Below are positions 36,440 through 45,303 of a stretch of 64,000 nucleotides of DNA, one piece after another. The DNA comes from Acidobacteriota bacterium (GTDB lineage Bacteria > Acidobacteriota > Terriglobia > Acidiferrales > UBA7541): contig JABCZN010000008.1 in assembly GCA_013289665.1 (NCBI GenBank), positions 1 to 64,000 of the forward strand, given 5' to 3'. Positions within the stretch are counted from its first letter, which is position 1. Each line of letters opens with the position of its first letter. A program made the translations under genes and the position numbers. The notes under the pieces are model-generated. The model did not search any database and was not told the origin of the DNA. It worked only from the letters and a program-made list of their open reading frames with translations.

Positions 36440-37065
36440 TGCATTCCCCCTAGGAAAGCTACCGCCATTGGAGTCCCATTTGCTGGAACTCCGGTGATTG
36501 TTCCAGGCTCGAATTCCCGGTAACTCGTCGCAACGCTTCGAAAAATTCGCGTCACGCGCAGGAATTTCACCCACGTCGGACGATAGCCGAGCATGTTAAG
36601 TGCAACAATCCGGTTCTTACCCTAAAGATTGATGGGGATAATTCCTCATAAGGAGAACGGGGACCGGGCCGGCGGAACTTCTTGGGATCTGGACATTTAC
36701 CCGGCATTTTAGAAGCGTCGCGAACGAGGGCGAGGCCCGTTTCTGTTTCGCCTAAGTCGTCTCGCGGTATCCTGACCAGTCATCCAGGTTTCTGCAGGGG
36801 ATTGCCGGGGATTCTTGCCATGCAACCCGGCCAAAAACTCTTCTTCGGCAACCGGGGCAAATTATATAAAATATAGAAATGGCGTCAGTTCAAAGCCCCG
36901 CAAGAGGCCGGGCCACTTTCCCTTGCCCCCTGATCTGCCTAAACTTAGCTCCCAATCCGCAACTTCACTCGAGCGCCTGTGTTTAATACCACAGCGTCAG
37001 AAACCAGCACGATCTTCCACCGCGCCACACCCGGTCGGCGCAGTAAATTTTGTGAGGATTCGAAC
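36440..37065. other. divergent promoter region of the exopolysaccharide operon
   Basis: 626 bases between the antiterminator (minus) and the YXWGXW protein (plus). No protein-like frame is convincing. A possible plus-strand promoter is TTCTTC (36841) and TATAAA (36865) with an 18-base spacer in a locally AT-rich stretch, but it would leave a leader of almost 190 bases. I looked for a sigma-54 -24/-12 pair and a JUMPstart/ops-like element for the minus-strand operon and did not find a clear match. Confidence 0.4.
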
Positions 37066-38142
37066 ATGAAATTAAGAAATCTAGCCGGACTTTTCTTGCT
37101 CGCCTTTCTATTTTTTGCAATTCCCTTCGGAACGCCCGCGCAGGTCGCCGTCGGCATCTCCGTGCACATTGGACCGCCGGCCCTGCCGATTTACGTCCAG
37201 CCGGTTTGCCCCGGCGCGGGTTATATCTGGACTCCCGGCTACTGGGCCTACGGACCGGACGGCTATTATTGGGTTCCTGGCACGTGGGTGATCGCGCCCA
37301 CGCCCGGTTTTCTCTGGACTCCCGGCTATTGGGGGTGGGGCGGCGGTGTTTATGCCTGGCACGCCGGTTATTGGGGCCCCCACGTCGGCTTCTATGGCGG
37401 AATTAATTATGGCTTCGGCTACGGCGGTGTCGGGTTCGTTGGTGGCGAATGGCGCGGCGGGGTGTTCCACTACAACACGGCCGTCACCAATGTGAACACC
37501 ACTGTGATTCACAACACCTACGTCAACAACACGGTGATCAACCGCACCACGGTCAACAACAATGTCAGCTACAACGGCGGCACAGGCGGCGTTACCGCGC
37601 GCCCGACCTCAGCCGAACTCGCGGCCGAACATGAGCACCACGTCGCACCCACCTCGATGCAGACTCAGCATGAACAAGCGGCCCGCAGCGACCGCACGAT
37701 GCTGGCCTCTGAAAATCACGGCCGCCCGGCAGTTGCAGCCACGGCACGGCCGGGACAATTTCACGGCCAGGGTGTGGTCGCGGCACGCTCCGCCGGTTCC
37801 AATGTAAACCGGCCAAACTCATCGGCCGGAAACACTCGCAACGCGGCGGGACCAAACGACCGGCCGCCCAGCGCGCGTGCCAATAGCTCGTCCAACCAGA
37901 ACAGTTCCAACCGGCCGAACACCGCGACACAGAACCTTTCCCAGCACTCTCAGCAGCAGCCGCAGCATAATTCACCGAACGGCTCGCACCCAGCCGCGAA
38001 TACTCAAAACTCGAATCGCCCGAATAATACCAACGGAAACAACAACCACACCAACTCCTCGCGTCCGCCGCAGCAAAATCATGCGCAGCCTCCGAAAGAT
38101 CACGAAAACGGAAGCCACCCGGGAGGCCGCGCGGGCCACTGA
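37066..38142 (+). CDS. YXWGXW-repeat envelope protein with Asn/Gln/Pro-rich tail
   Basis: 358 residues with a signal peptide (LFLLAFLFFAIPFGTPAQ). The N-terminal half has Tyr/Trp/Gly-rich repeats (YIWTPGYWAYGPDGYYWVPG, FLWTPGYWGWGGGVYAWHAG) of the YXWGXW type found in Acidobacteriota exported proteins. A segment rich in Asn, Thr and Val (TVIHNTYVNNTVINRTTVNN) follows, then a long disordered tail of Asn, Ser, Gln, Pro and His. Function unknown; the composition suggests a periplasmic or surface-associated structural protein. The ATG is supported by GAGG at good distance. Confidence 0.82.
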   Translation: MKLRNLAGLFLLAFLFFAIPFGTPAQVAVGISVHIGPPALPIYVQPVCPGAGYIWTPGYWAYGPDGYYWVPGTWVIAPTPGFLWTPGYWGWGGGVYAWHAGYWGPHVGFYGGINYGFGYGGVGFVGGEWRGGVFHYNTAVTNVNTTVIHNTYVNNTVINRTTVNNNVSYNGGTGGVTARPTSAELAAEHEHHVAPTSMQTQHEQAARSDRTMLASENHGRPAVAATARPGQFHGQGVVAARSAGSNVNRPNSSAGNTRNAAGPNDRPPSARANSSSNQNSSNRPNTATQNLSQHSQQQPQHNSPNGSHPAANTQNSNRPNNTNGNNNHTNSSRPPQQNHAQPPKDHENGSHPGGRAGH

Positions 38143-38171
38143 GAGAACGAATACTTCCAATCAGAAGAGAA

Positions 38172-38199
38172 AAAGGCCGGCGCATCTGCTCCGGCCTTT
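38172..38199. terminator. bidirectional rho-independent terminator
   Basis: Stem AAAGGCCGG (38172-38180) pairs with CCGGCCTTT (38191-38199) around a 10-base loop. It is flanked by A and T residues on both sides and lies exactly between the convergent YXWGXW and cupredoxin genes. Confidence 0.8.
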
Positions 38200-38232
38200 G
38201 TTGTTCACTGCGGGCTGCACCGCCCACGGGCC

Positions 38233-38601
38233 CTATTGGACAACAACCTTCCCCGTCATTTTGGGATGGATCGAGCAAAAGTAGGAATAAGTTCCCGCCT
38301 TTGTAAACGTGTAGGAGAAATTATCGTCGGTATCGAGCGCCTTCGACCTGATTGTGGTCTTGTCATCGCTGACCACCGTGTGGGGAATGTCGTCGCGGTT
38401 CACCCACTGCACCGTGGTGCCCACAGGGATTGTCAACGCGTTCGGCGCAAACGTGAAGTTGTCGATTTTCACCTGGGTCCCTGTCCCGCCCGGTGCGCCC
38501 TTCAGTCTTGCCCCGTTCGCATACGTTGCAGCCAATACTCCTGCCACCAGGACGGCCGCGCATCCCAATCCGATTCGCATCCTATTCAACTTACCGCTCA
38601 T
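38233..38601 (-). CDS. cupredoxin (plastocyanin-like copper protein)
   Basis: 122 residues with an N-terminal signal or anchor (IGLGCAAVLVAGVLAATYA). The cupredoxin fold shows VKIDNFTFAPNALTIPVGTT, the first copper His in RDDIPHTVVSD, and the Cys-x2-His-x2-Met cluster in YSYFCSIHPKMTGKVVVQ, so all type-1 copper ligands are present. It should carry electrons or copper in the periplasm. It follows the metallophosphoesterase gene on the same strand (66-base gap). The ATG has a strong GAGGAGG site. Confidence 0.9.
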   Translation of the reverse strand: MSGKLNRMRIGLGCAAVLVAGVLAATYANGARLKGAPGGTGTQVKIDNFTFAPNALTIPVGTTVQWVNRDDIPHTVVSDDKTTIRSKALDTDDNFSYTFTKAGTYSYFCSIHPKMTGKVVVQ

Positions 38602-38667
38602 CTACATCCTCCTCAAAGTTTTTGACCAACGCTTCGTTCTCCGCCGCAGCGCATCCCGCGCGCGGCT

Positions 38668-39636
38668 CTATCCGAGACTTGAATCCACGATCGCCAGCGC
38701 TTGCCTCCCGCGCACGAAATTCACGTCGGTGATTCCCAGCACTCCGCGCAGCTGCTCCGCAGGCACTTTCATCGGTCCCGGCGAGTCTGCTTTCCCCGGC
38801 GCAGGCTGCGGGAACGCCGTGGAAGATGCCGTGTGGAAAGTCACGTTCCCTTCCACTTTCTGCATCGTCTGGTGAATATGGCCGTTCAGCACCGTCACCG
38901 ACCCGAATTTTTTCAGATAAGCGAGCGCTTGTGCACTGTCTTCCGTGCCCCATCCCCATTCCGGATACACAGACCACAGCGGAATATGCGCAAACACCAC
39001 GATCGGTGTGCTCTTCGACAAATGCTTTACGTCGTCTTCCAGCCACTCCAATTGATCGTGGCCAAGCGTGCCCAGCCCGCCGGCCTTCAAGTTCATCACG
39101 TTCACCAGGCCGATGAAATGCACGCCTTTCTTCTCGAAGCTGTACCAGCCCGCTCCCTTGCTTCCCTTTCCATAGCGCTCAAGGAATTGTTTCCCGTCAT
39201 CGTTCAGCACGTCGTGTTCGCCGGGGACGTAAAAGACATCCTTCGGATTCGCGCCCTTCAGAATTTGATCAACCGTATCGAACTCTTCCGGCTTCGAAAG
39301 GTGGCTGATGTCGCCCGTGTGCAGCAGAAATTCCGGCTGCATTTTCAGCGCATTGACCTTGTCCACCGCCGCCTTCAATGTTCCCACCACGTCCGTGTTT
39401 GCCGGCTTGTTAAAGCCCATGTGGCTGTCACTGATCTGCGCGAAGCTCAACTCCCCCTTCATATCCGCGGGATCCATCTCCGCGATGCGGTTGAAGGCAT
39501 ACGATTTCAGCACTCCACCCTTGATGACGCAAAACGTTCCGGTGCCCGCCCAGGCCATGCACTTCAAAAACCCGCGCCGGTCAATCCCGTCTTGGTTGTG
39601 GTCGTATAAGATTTCATCCTTCTTCCTGTCGGTCAT
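38668..39636 (-). CDS. Tat-exported metallophosphoesterase
   Basis: 322 residues. The N-terminus has a twin-arginine signal (DRRGFLKCMAWAG). The calcineurin-like phosphoesterase core shows AQISDSHMGF, LLHTGDISHL, FYVPGEHDVLND (GEHD instead of the usual GNHD), VVFAHIPLW and VLNGHIHQ, supplying the two-metal site. Substrate unknown. It forms an operon with the cupredoxin gene and is divergent from an ECF sigma factor/anti-sigma pair, which probably regulates it (inference). Confidence 0.87.
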   Translation of the reverse strand: MTDRKKDEILYDHNQDGIDRRGFLKCMAWAGTGTFCVIKGGVLKSYAFNRIAEMDPADMKGELSFAQISDSHMGFNKPANTDVVGTLKAAVDKVNALKMQPEFLLHTGDISHLSKPEEFDTVDQILKGANPKDVFYVPGEHDVLNDDGKQFLERYGKGSKGAGWYSFEKKGVHFIGLVNVMNLKAGGLGTLGHDQLEWLEDDVKHLSKSTPIVVFAHIPLWSVYPEWGWGTEDSAQALAYLKKFGSVTVLNGHIHQTMQKVEGNVTFHTASSTAFPQPAPGKADSPGPMKVPAEQLRGVLGITDVNFVRGRQALAIVDSSLG

Positions 39637-39708
39637 CGCTTCTCTCCTGTCGAATCTCTGTTCCTGACGTCAATCCCCCTCACGTCCAGCCCCTCGGGGG
39701 CGGAGAAT

Positions 39709-39746
39709 GGCGCGGGCCTGCAGAGAAAGGGGGACAGGCCCGCGCC
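39709..39746. promoter_or_regulatory. 12-base inverted repeat between divergent operons
   Basis: GGCGCGGGCCTG (39709-39720) and its exact complement (39735-39746) are separated by 14 bases that include AGAAAGGGGG. It lies between the metallophosphoesterase (minus) and the ECF sigma gene (plus). The GC-rich stem could form a leader hairpin, and the symmetric arms could also bind a dimeric protein. The rest of 39637-39906 shows no gene. Confidence 0.45.
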
Positions 39747-39906
39747 GTGTGTGAACGTGTTCATAGGCGTAGACCCGGCCCGGCGGGGCTTTATTCCCAG
39801 ACGGCCGGTTTTCTTCCGGGATTTCTTTTTTTACCTTTGGGCCTCCCGGCGGGAATAAAATCGAGGCCGGCCAGGTTATCCCATAGAAGGGGAGAGAAAG
39901 GCACAC

Positions 39907-40440
39907 GTGTTCGAAGGAGAGCAGAAAGCCCGGTTCGAAGCGACCGTATTGCCGCATCTGGATGCCGCGTTCAACCTGGCGCGCTGGCTGCTCCGCAACC
40001 GGACCGACGCCGAAGACGTTACCCAGGATGCCCTCTTGCGCGCCTTCCGTGCTTTCGGCACCTATCGGTCCGGGAATGCTCGCGCGTGGTTGCTGCAGAT
40101 CGTCCGCAACACATGCTTTACCTGGCTCCGCCAGAATCGCATGGCCGCAGAATTCATGGAGTTCGACGAGGCCACAATGCAGCAAGAAAACGAAAACCCG
40201 GAAACTCTGGCCATGGCCGACAGCGATCGCGAACGGCTCACCCGGGCCCTGGAATCGCTTCCCGAGTCCTTCCGCGAAATCCTGGTCCTGCGCGAACTCG
40301 AGGGCTGTTCTTACAAGGAAATCGCGGAAATCACTTCGCGCCCGATTGGTACGGTGATGTCCGGACTCGCCCGCGCACGCCTTCAGTTGCGCAACTCCCT
40401 TTCTCAGCCCGCAGTGAAGGAGGCCCGCCGTGCCCTGTGA
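39907..40440 (+). CDS. ECF-family RNA polymerase sigma factor
   Basis: 177 residues starting with GTG at 39907 behind GGGGAGAG. Region 2 shows LLRNRTDAEDVTQDALLRAF and TYRSGNARAWLLQIVRNTCF; region 4 shows LPESFREILVLRELEGCSYK and EIAEITSRPIGTVMSGLARA. There is no region 3. The gene overlaps the anti-sigma factor by 11 bases. The signal and regulon are unknown; the divergent metallophosphoesterase/cupredoxin genes are likely targets. Confidence 0.93.
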   Translation: MFEGEQKARFEATVLPHLDAAFNLARWLLRNRTDAEDVTQDALLRAFRAFGTYRSGNARAWLLQIVRNTCFTWLRQNRMAAEFMEFDEATMQQENENPETLAMADSDRERLTRALESLPESFREILVLRELEGCSYKEIAEITSRPIGTVMSGLARARLQLRNSLSQPAVKEARRAL

Positions 40441-41188
40441 CCAGACCCAAAATCAGTTGCATGGCTACCTCGACGGCGAACTCGATGCCCTGGGCGCCGC
40501 CAACTTCGAAAAGCACCTTGAAACTTGCCCCGACTGCAAACAATCTCTTTCCGCGGAACAGTCCTTGCACCGTTCAATCCAGCAAGCAGGTCTCTATGAA
40601 CGTGCTCCCGAATCTCTGCGGCGGAATCTGATTGGCAATCTTGCGGCCCGATCCGAGGTGAAGCCTTTTCCAGCGCCGCGCGTTTCCTCCTGGCGCTGGC
40701 TAGCCGCCGCCGCGGTTCTGCTTCTCACTGTGCTGGTTGGCTGGCAACAGCTGCAAAGACCGCGGGGGCTCCGAGGAGCGCAATTCATGGCGGCATCGCT
40801 CGTGGATGCGCATCTTCGCTCCCTGCAGCCCGGACACCTCACCGACGTCGAATCCACAGACCAGCACACCGTCAAGCCCTGGTTCGACGGCCGCATCGAT
40901 TTCGCGCCGCCCGTCCGCGACTTTGCCAGCGATGGATTCCCCCTGCTCGGTGGGCGCCTCGATGTCGCCGGGGGTCGCACGGTCGCCGCCCTGGTGTATG
41001 CTCGCCGCAAGCACATCATTAATGTATTCGTGGAAAAGGCTCAGCCGGAGAGCAACTGGAATGGCGCTGGTGAATCCCAGGGCTACCACTGGCTCGCCTG
41101 GCAGCAGGACGGCTTTTCCATCTGCGCCGTTTCTGACGTCGCGGCAACCGATCTTGAACAGCTCCGCAAGCTGATCTCAGAGAATTAG
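40430..41188 (+). CDS. anti-sigma factor with zinc-finger and one membrane helix
   Basis: 252 residues. The N-terminal zinc-binding anti-sigma domain has the His-x3-Cys-x2-Cys motif in FEKHLETCPDCKQSL. A single helix (WLAAAAVLLLTVLVGW) leads to a periplasmic domain (VDAHLRSLQPGHLTDVESTD, VKPWFDGRIDFAPPVRDFAS) that resembles the sensor part of membrane anti-sigma proteins conserved next to ECF factors. Overlap with the sigma gene shows cotranslation. The periplasmic domain probably senses envelope or redox stress. Confidence 0.9.
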   Translation: MPCDQTQNQLHGYLDGELDALGAANFEKHLETCPDCKQSLSAEQSLHRSIQQAGLYERAPESLRRNLIGNLAARSEVKPFPAPRVSSWRWLAAAAVLLLTVLVGWQQLQRPRGLRGAQFMAASLVDAHLRSLQPGHLTDVESTDQHTVKPWFDGRIDFAPPVRDFASDGFPLLGGRLDVAGGRTVAALVYARRKHIINVFVEKAQPESNWNGAGESQGYHWLAWQQDGFSICAVSDVAATDLEQLRKLISEN

Positions 41189-41208
41189 CGCGCCAGACTT
41201 CTTGCGCC

Positions 41209-42954
41209 TCACTCCACTTCAATCTTGAACGGCGGCAGCGCATCCCTGCCAATCACCACTGCAACGCCCTTCCCCAAAAGCGCCTTCTGCTGCTCCGGGT
41301 CGGCCCACGGCAACTCCCACCCATTTTCGAGCGCCATCAACCAGTATTTTCCCGGCACAACGTTTGGCAGCGTAAAACTACCATCGGAGTCGCTCTGATC
41401 GCGCCTGACCAGCTCTGCCTGTCCGCCCTCGGGCATCAACAAAATCATCGCCGCCGCGAAGGGCAGCCCCTGTTTCGTCGCCATGCCGCGAAGCGCCGTC
41501 GAACTTTCCGATACGATTATCGTCAAGTGCGCATCGCCCGTTCCGTCCAACGTCACCCTGCTGCCGTTCGCGCGACCGCGGGTTGCTACGATCTTTTCAA
41601 TGGTTACACCCTGCGGTGACACCGCGGTTAGTTCATAAACTCCCGCGCCAGGGGCCAGGTTGCTAAACTGGAAAGAATATTCAAAAGCTGTACTTTCCGT
41701 TTTGTCCGCGTTTTCCACTCTCGTCCGAAAGGACCGCGTTACTGTTTTGTGGCCAGCCTCGTCCCGGATTTGCAGCACCACCCCGGCGTTATTTGGCGGC
41801 GGTTGAGCGAACCGGATTGTCCCGTCGATCACCGGGCCGGACGAGATTCCTCCTCCAAAGTCCAACTGCGCATCCCCGTTGATTTCCACTTGCTCTTCCT
41901 GGACTCCGCCGCTTTGCGGAATCATCAACTGCAGGCGATAGTTTCCCGGAGCCAATCCGCTGAATTCCACGAGACCCGGCGCTATCTGGCGCTCGATCGC
42001 TCCGGGTGCATCCAACTCTCCCTCTTCCGCTTCTTGTAAAATTCGCAACCGCCAAGGCCCCGTATCAGTTGGCGTCGTGTTGACCAGTACATGAACCCCG
42101 GGAACGCAGTTCAACTGGAAATCCGCAGTTTGTTCCTCCCCGGGACGCACCAGGAGCCACGACGCTTCCCTGACTGTGCGCCCGGTCGGATAGAACATGA
42201 TCGGGTACACCAAATCCAGCGGAGAATTGTCCTCTGTGCTTTCTTTCCTTGGCGCGACCGCGCCGGGCAAGCTAGAGTTCGTTGAATCAGCCATTACGAC
42301 CGGACCACCGGAATCGACGACCTTGCTTCGTCGCGTCACTTCTGAAAATCGTTTAAACCAGGGCACGTCCGCCACGCTGATCGCATATTTTCCGCCTGCC
42401 AGATGCTCGAACCGATATCTTCCCAGGTCATCGCTTGTGCCTTGGCCTTCCAGCGAGATCTTCTTCTCTCCGCTTTCTAGGGATGCTTTCCAAAGCTTGA
42501 CTGGGGCATTGCGAATCCCCTCGCCGTTCGCATCCGTTACCCTGCCCGAAATCACGGCTGAGGGATAGAGAGGGAACCGCAGATGCAACGCATCCTTCCC
42601 GGGTCCTACCGCTACACCAGACCAATAATTTTCGTGCTGCAGATAAGCCTGCGGCGCAAACCCGCGCCGCGCCGCCATGAGCGTATATTTGCCCTCTGCA
42701 ATTTCATCAAAGTGGAAGCTTCCGTCCCCCGCGCTCTCCCGAACCTCGAACATCTCCCCGACGTCCTGTGCGTTCTCGTAAATCCGGATCTCGGCGCCCG
42801 CGATCGGCTGCCCCGTCTCGCCGTTCACCACTTTTCCCCGGATCTGGTACGGGCCATTGGGGCGAGGCTTCGGGTTCAAATTTGGCAGGATCTGCGCTGC
42901 GATCACCAGTGGAGAGAAGACCAGCAACGCCACTAACAGCAGTCCCCGGGTCAT
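41209..42954 (-). CDS. secreted protein with carboxypeptidase-regulatory-like domains
   Basis: 581 residues, signal peptide (LLLVALLVFSPLVIAAQ). The first domain is a clear carboxypeptidase-regulatory-like fold (QIRGKVVNGETGQPIAGAEI, KYTLMAARRGFAPQ). A second follows (SAVISGRVTDANGEGIRNAP), and further beta domains end with GSFTLPNVVPGKYWLMALEN. No enzyme signature is visible. The start lies 4 bases after the stop of the related gene at 42959-44602, so the two form one operon. These proteins are expanded in Acidobacteriota; a role in surface glycan or protein binding is a guess. Confidence 0.8.
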   Translation of the reverse strand: MTRGLLLVALLVFSPLVIAAQILPNLNPKPRPNGPYQIRGKVVNGETGQPIAGAEIRIYENAQDVGEMFEVRESAGDGSFHFDEIAEGKYTLMAARRGFAPQAYLQHENYWSGVAVGPGKDALHLRFPLYPSAVISGRVTDANGEGIRNAPVKLWKASLESGEKKISLEGQGTSDDLGRYRFEHLAGGKYAISVADVPWFKRFSEVTRRSKVVDSGGPVVMADSTNSSLPGAVAPRKESTEDNSPLDLVYPIMFYPTGRTVREASWLLVRPGEEQTADFQLNCVPGVHVLVNTTPTDTGPWRLRILQEAEEGELDAPGAIERQIAPGLVEFSGLAPGNYRLQLMIPQSGGVQEEQVEINGDAQLDFGGGISSGPVIDGTIRFAQPPPNNAGVVLQIRDEAGHKTVTRSFRTRVENADKTESTAFEYSFQFSNLAPGAGVYELTAVSPQGVTIEKIVATRGRANGSRVTLDGTGDAHLTIIVSESSTALRGMATKQGLPFAAAMILLMPEGGQAELVRRDQSDSDGSFTLPNVVPGKYWLMALENGWELPWADPEQQKALLGKGVAVVIGRDALPPFKIEVE

Positions 42955-42958
42955 TGAT

Positions 42959-44602
42959 TTACTCGTCCCATTTTTTCAGCTCCGGCTCCACCCTGGCCGT
43001 GGCATCCGGGTCGAGTTCCACGGATTGACCCAGTCCCTGAATTCGACGCAAAGTGCCCTGGTCCTGCAAGTCCAGTTCGATTCCATTCTTCAGCGCCAGC
43101 AAGTAATAGCGTCCGGGTGCAAGATTATCGAACTGGAATCTTCCGTCCGCCGCCGCAGCAGCGATAACCGCTTGCCTCGGCGCATTTTCCGCCACCAGCA
43201 CCACCCGTCCCTGCGTTCCCTTCCCATCTAAGTGCACCGTGCCAGTCAGCGACGCAGAGTCATCGCGCAGCACCAACTCGATCGGCTCCAGACTTTCTTC
43301 GGGGCCCACGACCAAATCCTCCTTCAGCAAATCCGTGCCCCCGCTCATGGCGCTCGCCACATAGATTTTTTGCGGTGCATTTACGTCGATCCGGTAAGTT
43401 CCGGGTTCAAGCGCCACCCGCAGCTCCTTCTTTTCGTTGTTCCATTCGGCCGGCCGTTCGGAAAGCAAGAATGTAACGGCTTCGGGGAGATCTGCCCGCA
43501 GAAAACTCACATTCGCAGGCGCCGACTGATCTGTCAGTTCCGTACCCGCGGGAGCGGCAGCCTTGTGCGAATACTCTTCCTTGAAATGGATCGGCTTCTG
43601 CGTCTCGGGAAACATTTGCAGAATAACGTTCTGCAAGTTCTCGTTCACGGTGATCAGTTTCACTCCCATTTGGGGATTTTGAGCTACTTGATTCTCCCCC
43701 TGATACTGCTCTTGATTCTCGGGCTGAAATGCGGCGACAACATATCGCCCGGGCGCCACTCCCGAAAAAACAAAAGAGCCATCCGCCTCCGGCGGCACCA
43801 TCCCAAACGGCTGCTCGTTGTAAAAGCTCATCAGCATGATCAGCACATTTCGGGCGTCACCTTTCACCCGTACTCGTCCAGCAATCTGATACACCGGCTG
43901 GTGGGGAATTCGCCAATCGACCTTTTGGGATGATCCTGGGAGCACCCGGATGGTAGCGGCCTGCGCCGCCTCCAGCGCTCCGGGATAAAAATTGATCGGA
44001 ATTCCGGTACCGAGGCGCCGGACCGCCCACGACATTTCCCCTTCGCCCTGCGCCGTTTTCCTGGCCTCAATCAGGTAGTAGGAACCCGGCTGCAGCTCCG
44101 CCATCCGGTACTCGCCGTTTTCATTTGTTGTTGCCGTATGTTCGAAGCCTGCATTCCCAGGCGCCGCCCTCCCATATTTCGGCTTGGCCAGCACTTCCAG
44201 CCCCTCGATCGGCTCTCCTTTTTCGTCTACGATCTTCCCATATAGGATTCCCTCGGGAATCAGTGGTAGCGAAAGTTCCTGAGTTCTGGCGTTCACCTGC
44301 ACGCGTGCTTCAACCGCTCCGAGCGGCTCCCCGATCTCAGAGGCGAAATACCCCGGCTTTCGCGCGCTGACTACAAAATCTCCCGCCGCTAATTTTGAAA
44401 AGACAAAGCCGCCATCGTTTCCGGTGAGCGCGCTGACCTTCGTCGGCCCGTTAAGCTGCACCAGTGCGCTGCGGATCGGCGTGCCATCCACGGAGTTCAC
44501 CACTTTCCCATAAAGCGAGTACGTCTCGTCCGCCAGCGCAACGCCGTCGATCCAACTGGCGCACAGCACCGCCGCCATCACAAGATGCCAAAAACTTCGC
44601 AT
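42959..44602 (-). CDS. secreted protein with carboxypeptidase-regulatory-like domains
   Basis: 547 residues, signal peptide (FWHLVMAAVLCASWIDGVAL). It opens with YSLYGKVVNSVDGTPIRSAL and GDFVVSARKPGYFASEIGEP, has a second unit (GILYGKIVDEKGEPIEGLEV) and a third in the middle (IAGRVRVKGDARNVLIML), and closes with FDNLAPGRYYLLALKNGIEL. The layout parallels the downstream gene, suggesting they arose by duplication. First gene of a two-gene operon; function unknown. Confidence 0.8.
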   Translation of the reverse strand: MRSFWHLVMAAVLCASWIDGVALADETYSLYGKVVNSVDGTPIRSALVQLNGPTKVSALTGNDGGFVFSKLAAGDFVVSARKPGYFASEIGEPLGAVEARVQVNARTQELSLPLIPEGILYGKIVDEKGEPIEGLEVLAKPKYGRAAPGNAGFEHTATTNENGEYRMAELQPGSYYLIEARKTAQGEGEMSWAVRRLGTGIPINFYPGALEAAQAATIRVLPGSSQKVDWRIPHQPVYQIAGRVRVKGDARNVLIMLMSFYNEQPFGMVPPEADGSFVFSGVAPGRYVVAAFQPENQEQYQGENQVAQNPQMGVKLITVNENLQNVILQMFPETQKPIHFKEEYSHKAAAPAGTELTDQSAPANVSFLRADLPEAVTFLLSERPAEWNNEKKELRVALEPGTYRIDVNAPQKIYVASAMSGGTDLLKEDLVVGPEESLEPIELVLRDDSASLTGTVHLDGKGTQGRVVLVAENAPRQAVIAAAAADGRFQFDNLAPGRYYLLALKNGIELDLQDQGTLRRIQGLGQSVELDPDATARVEPELKKWDE

Positions 44603-45303
44603 CAGGATCCTCGCCTCCCATCCTTTGCTGCCGTGGTCATCTTAGCGTGCCACTCTTCCCGCGCCTTAGTTGTGACTTTCAATTCCGGGAAGTCCTCCGG
44701 TCTCTTGGACGCCGCAATCATACCCTTTGAGCCAAGCCTCCTCCGTCCCTTGCACCAGATTAGGATGCCATTTCCCTTCCAGGTTTTGTTCGCCCATGCT
44801 TCTTCGGCAGGCGTCGCCAGTATGTCGCGCCAACCGATCTCGTACAGCTACAGCAACTCTTCCTCGCCCAATAACTTTTTGCTGCCCCACCGAACTCCTT
44901 GCCGGGTGCGATCTCGACAGTGCTTGACACCCTTCCAGCAGACGGACCCGCGGGCAAAGCGGCAGTGCAACAGTCCCCGATTACTTGATTTGCCTCGACT
45001 TACCTGTTGCGCGCAGTCTGAGCAATTTTCGCCGTTCGTTCGCCAAAACCGGCCAAGTCCATCGTTAGCTGCTCCTGCGAATGGTTCAAAAAAGCAGGAA
45101 TGCACTCCCGTCGAGCGAGGCCACGCAACTAATCCCGCCGGACGGGGTTGAGGGCTGACAACACTCGGGAAAGTTGCGACAACCGACGAGGGAGGTTGAC
45201 CGGAAGGGTTTCTTCCCACGCTTGTCATGACGACCCCTTCCAGAAGCTCGCTCGGCGCACTTGAGGATAATCGTGTACCGGCTAGAACCTTTCGGGCCGA
45301 ATC
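44603..45303. other. 701-base intergenic region, nothing recognised
   Basis: This stretch separates the divergent secreted-protein operon (minus) and the TonB-like gene (plus). Open frames here (44585-45151 plus, 44848-45321 minus) have low-complexity Ser/Pro/Arg-rich translations without domain-like sequence, and I do not call them. No tRNA, terminator or repeat was recognised. Confidence 0.4.

Noticed and set aside
36440..37065. Search for a sigma-54 promoter or JUMPstart/ops element ahead of the polysaccharide operon
   Set aside because: No sequence close enough to either consensus was found on the minus strand. A systematic motif scan would be needed to exclude it.
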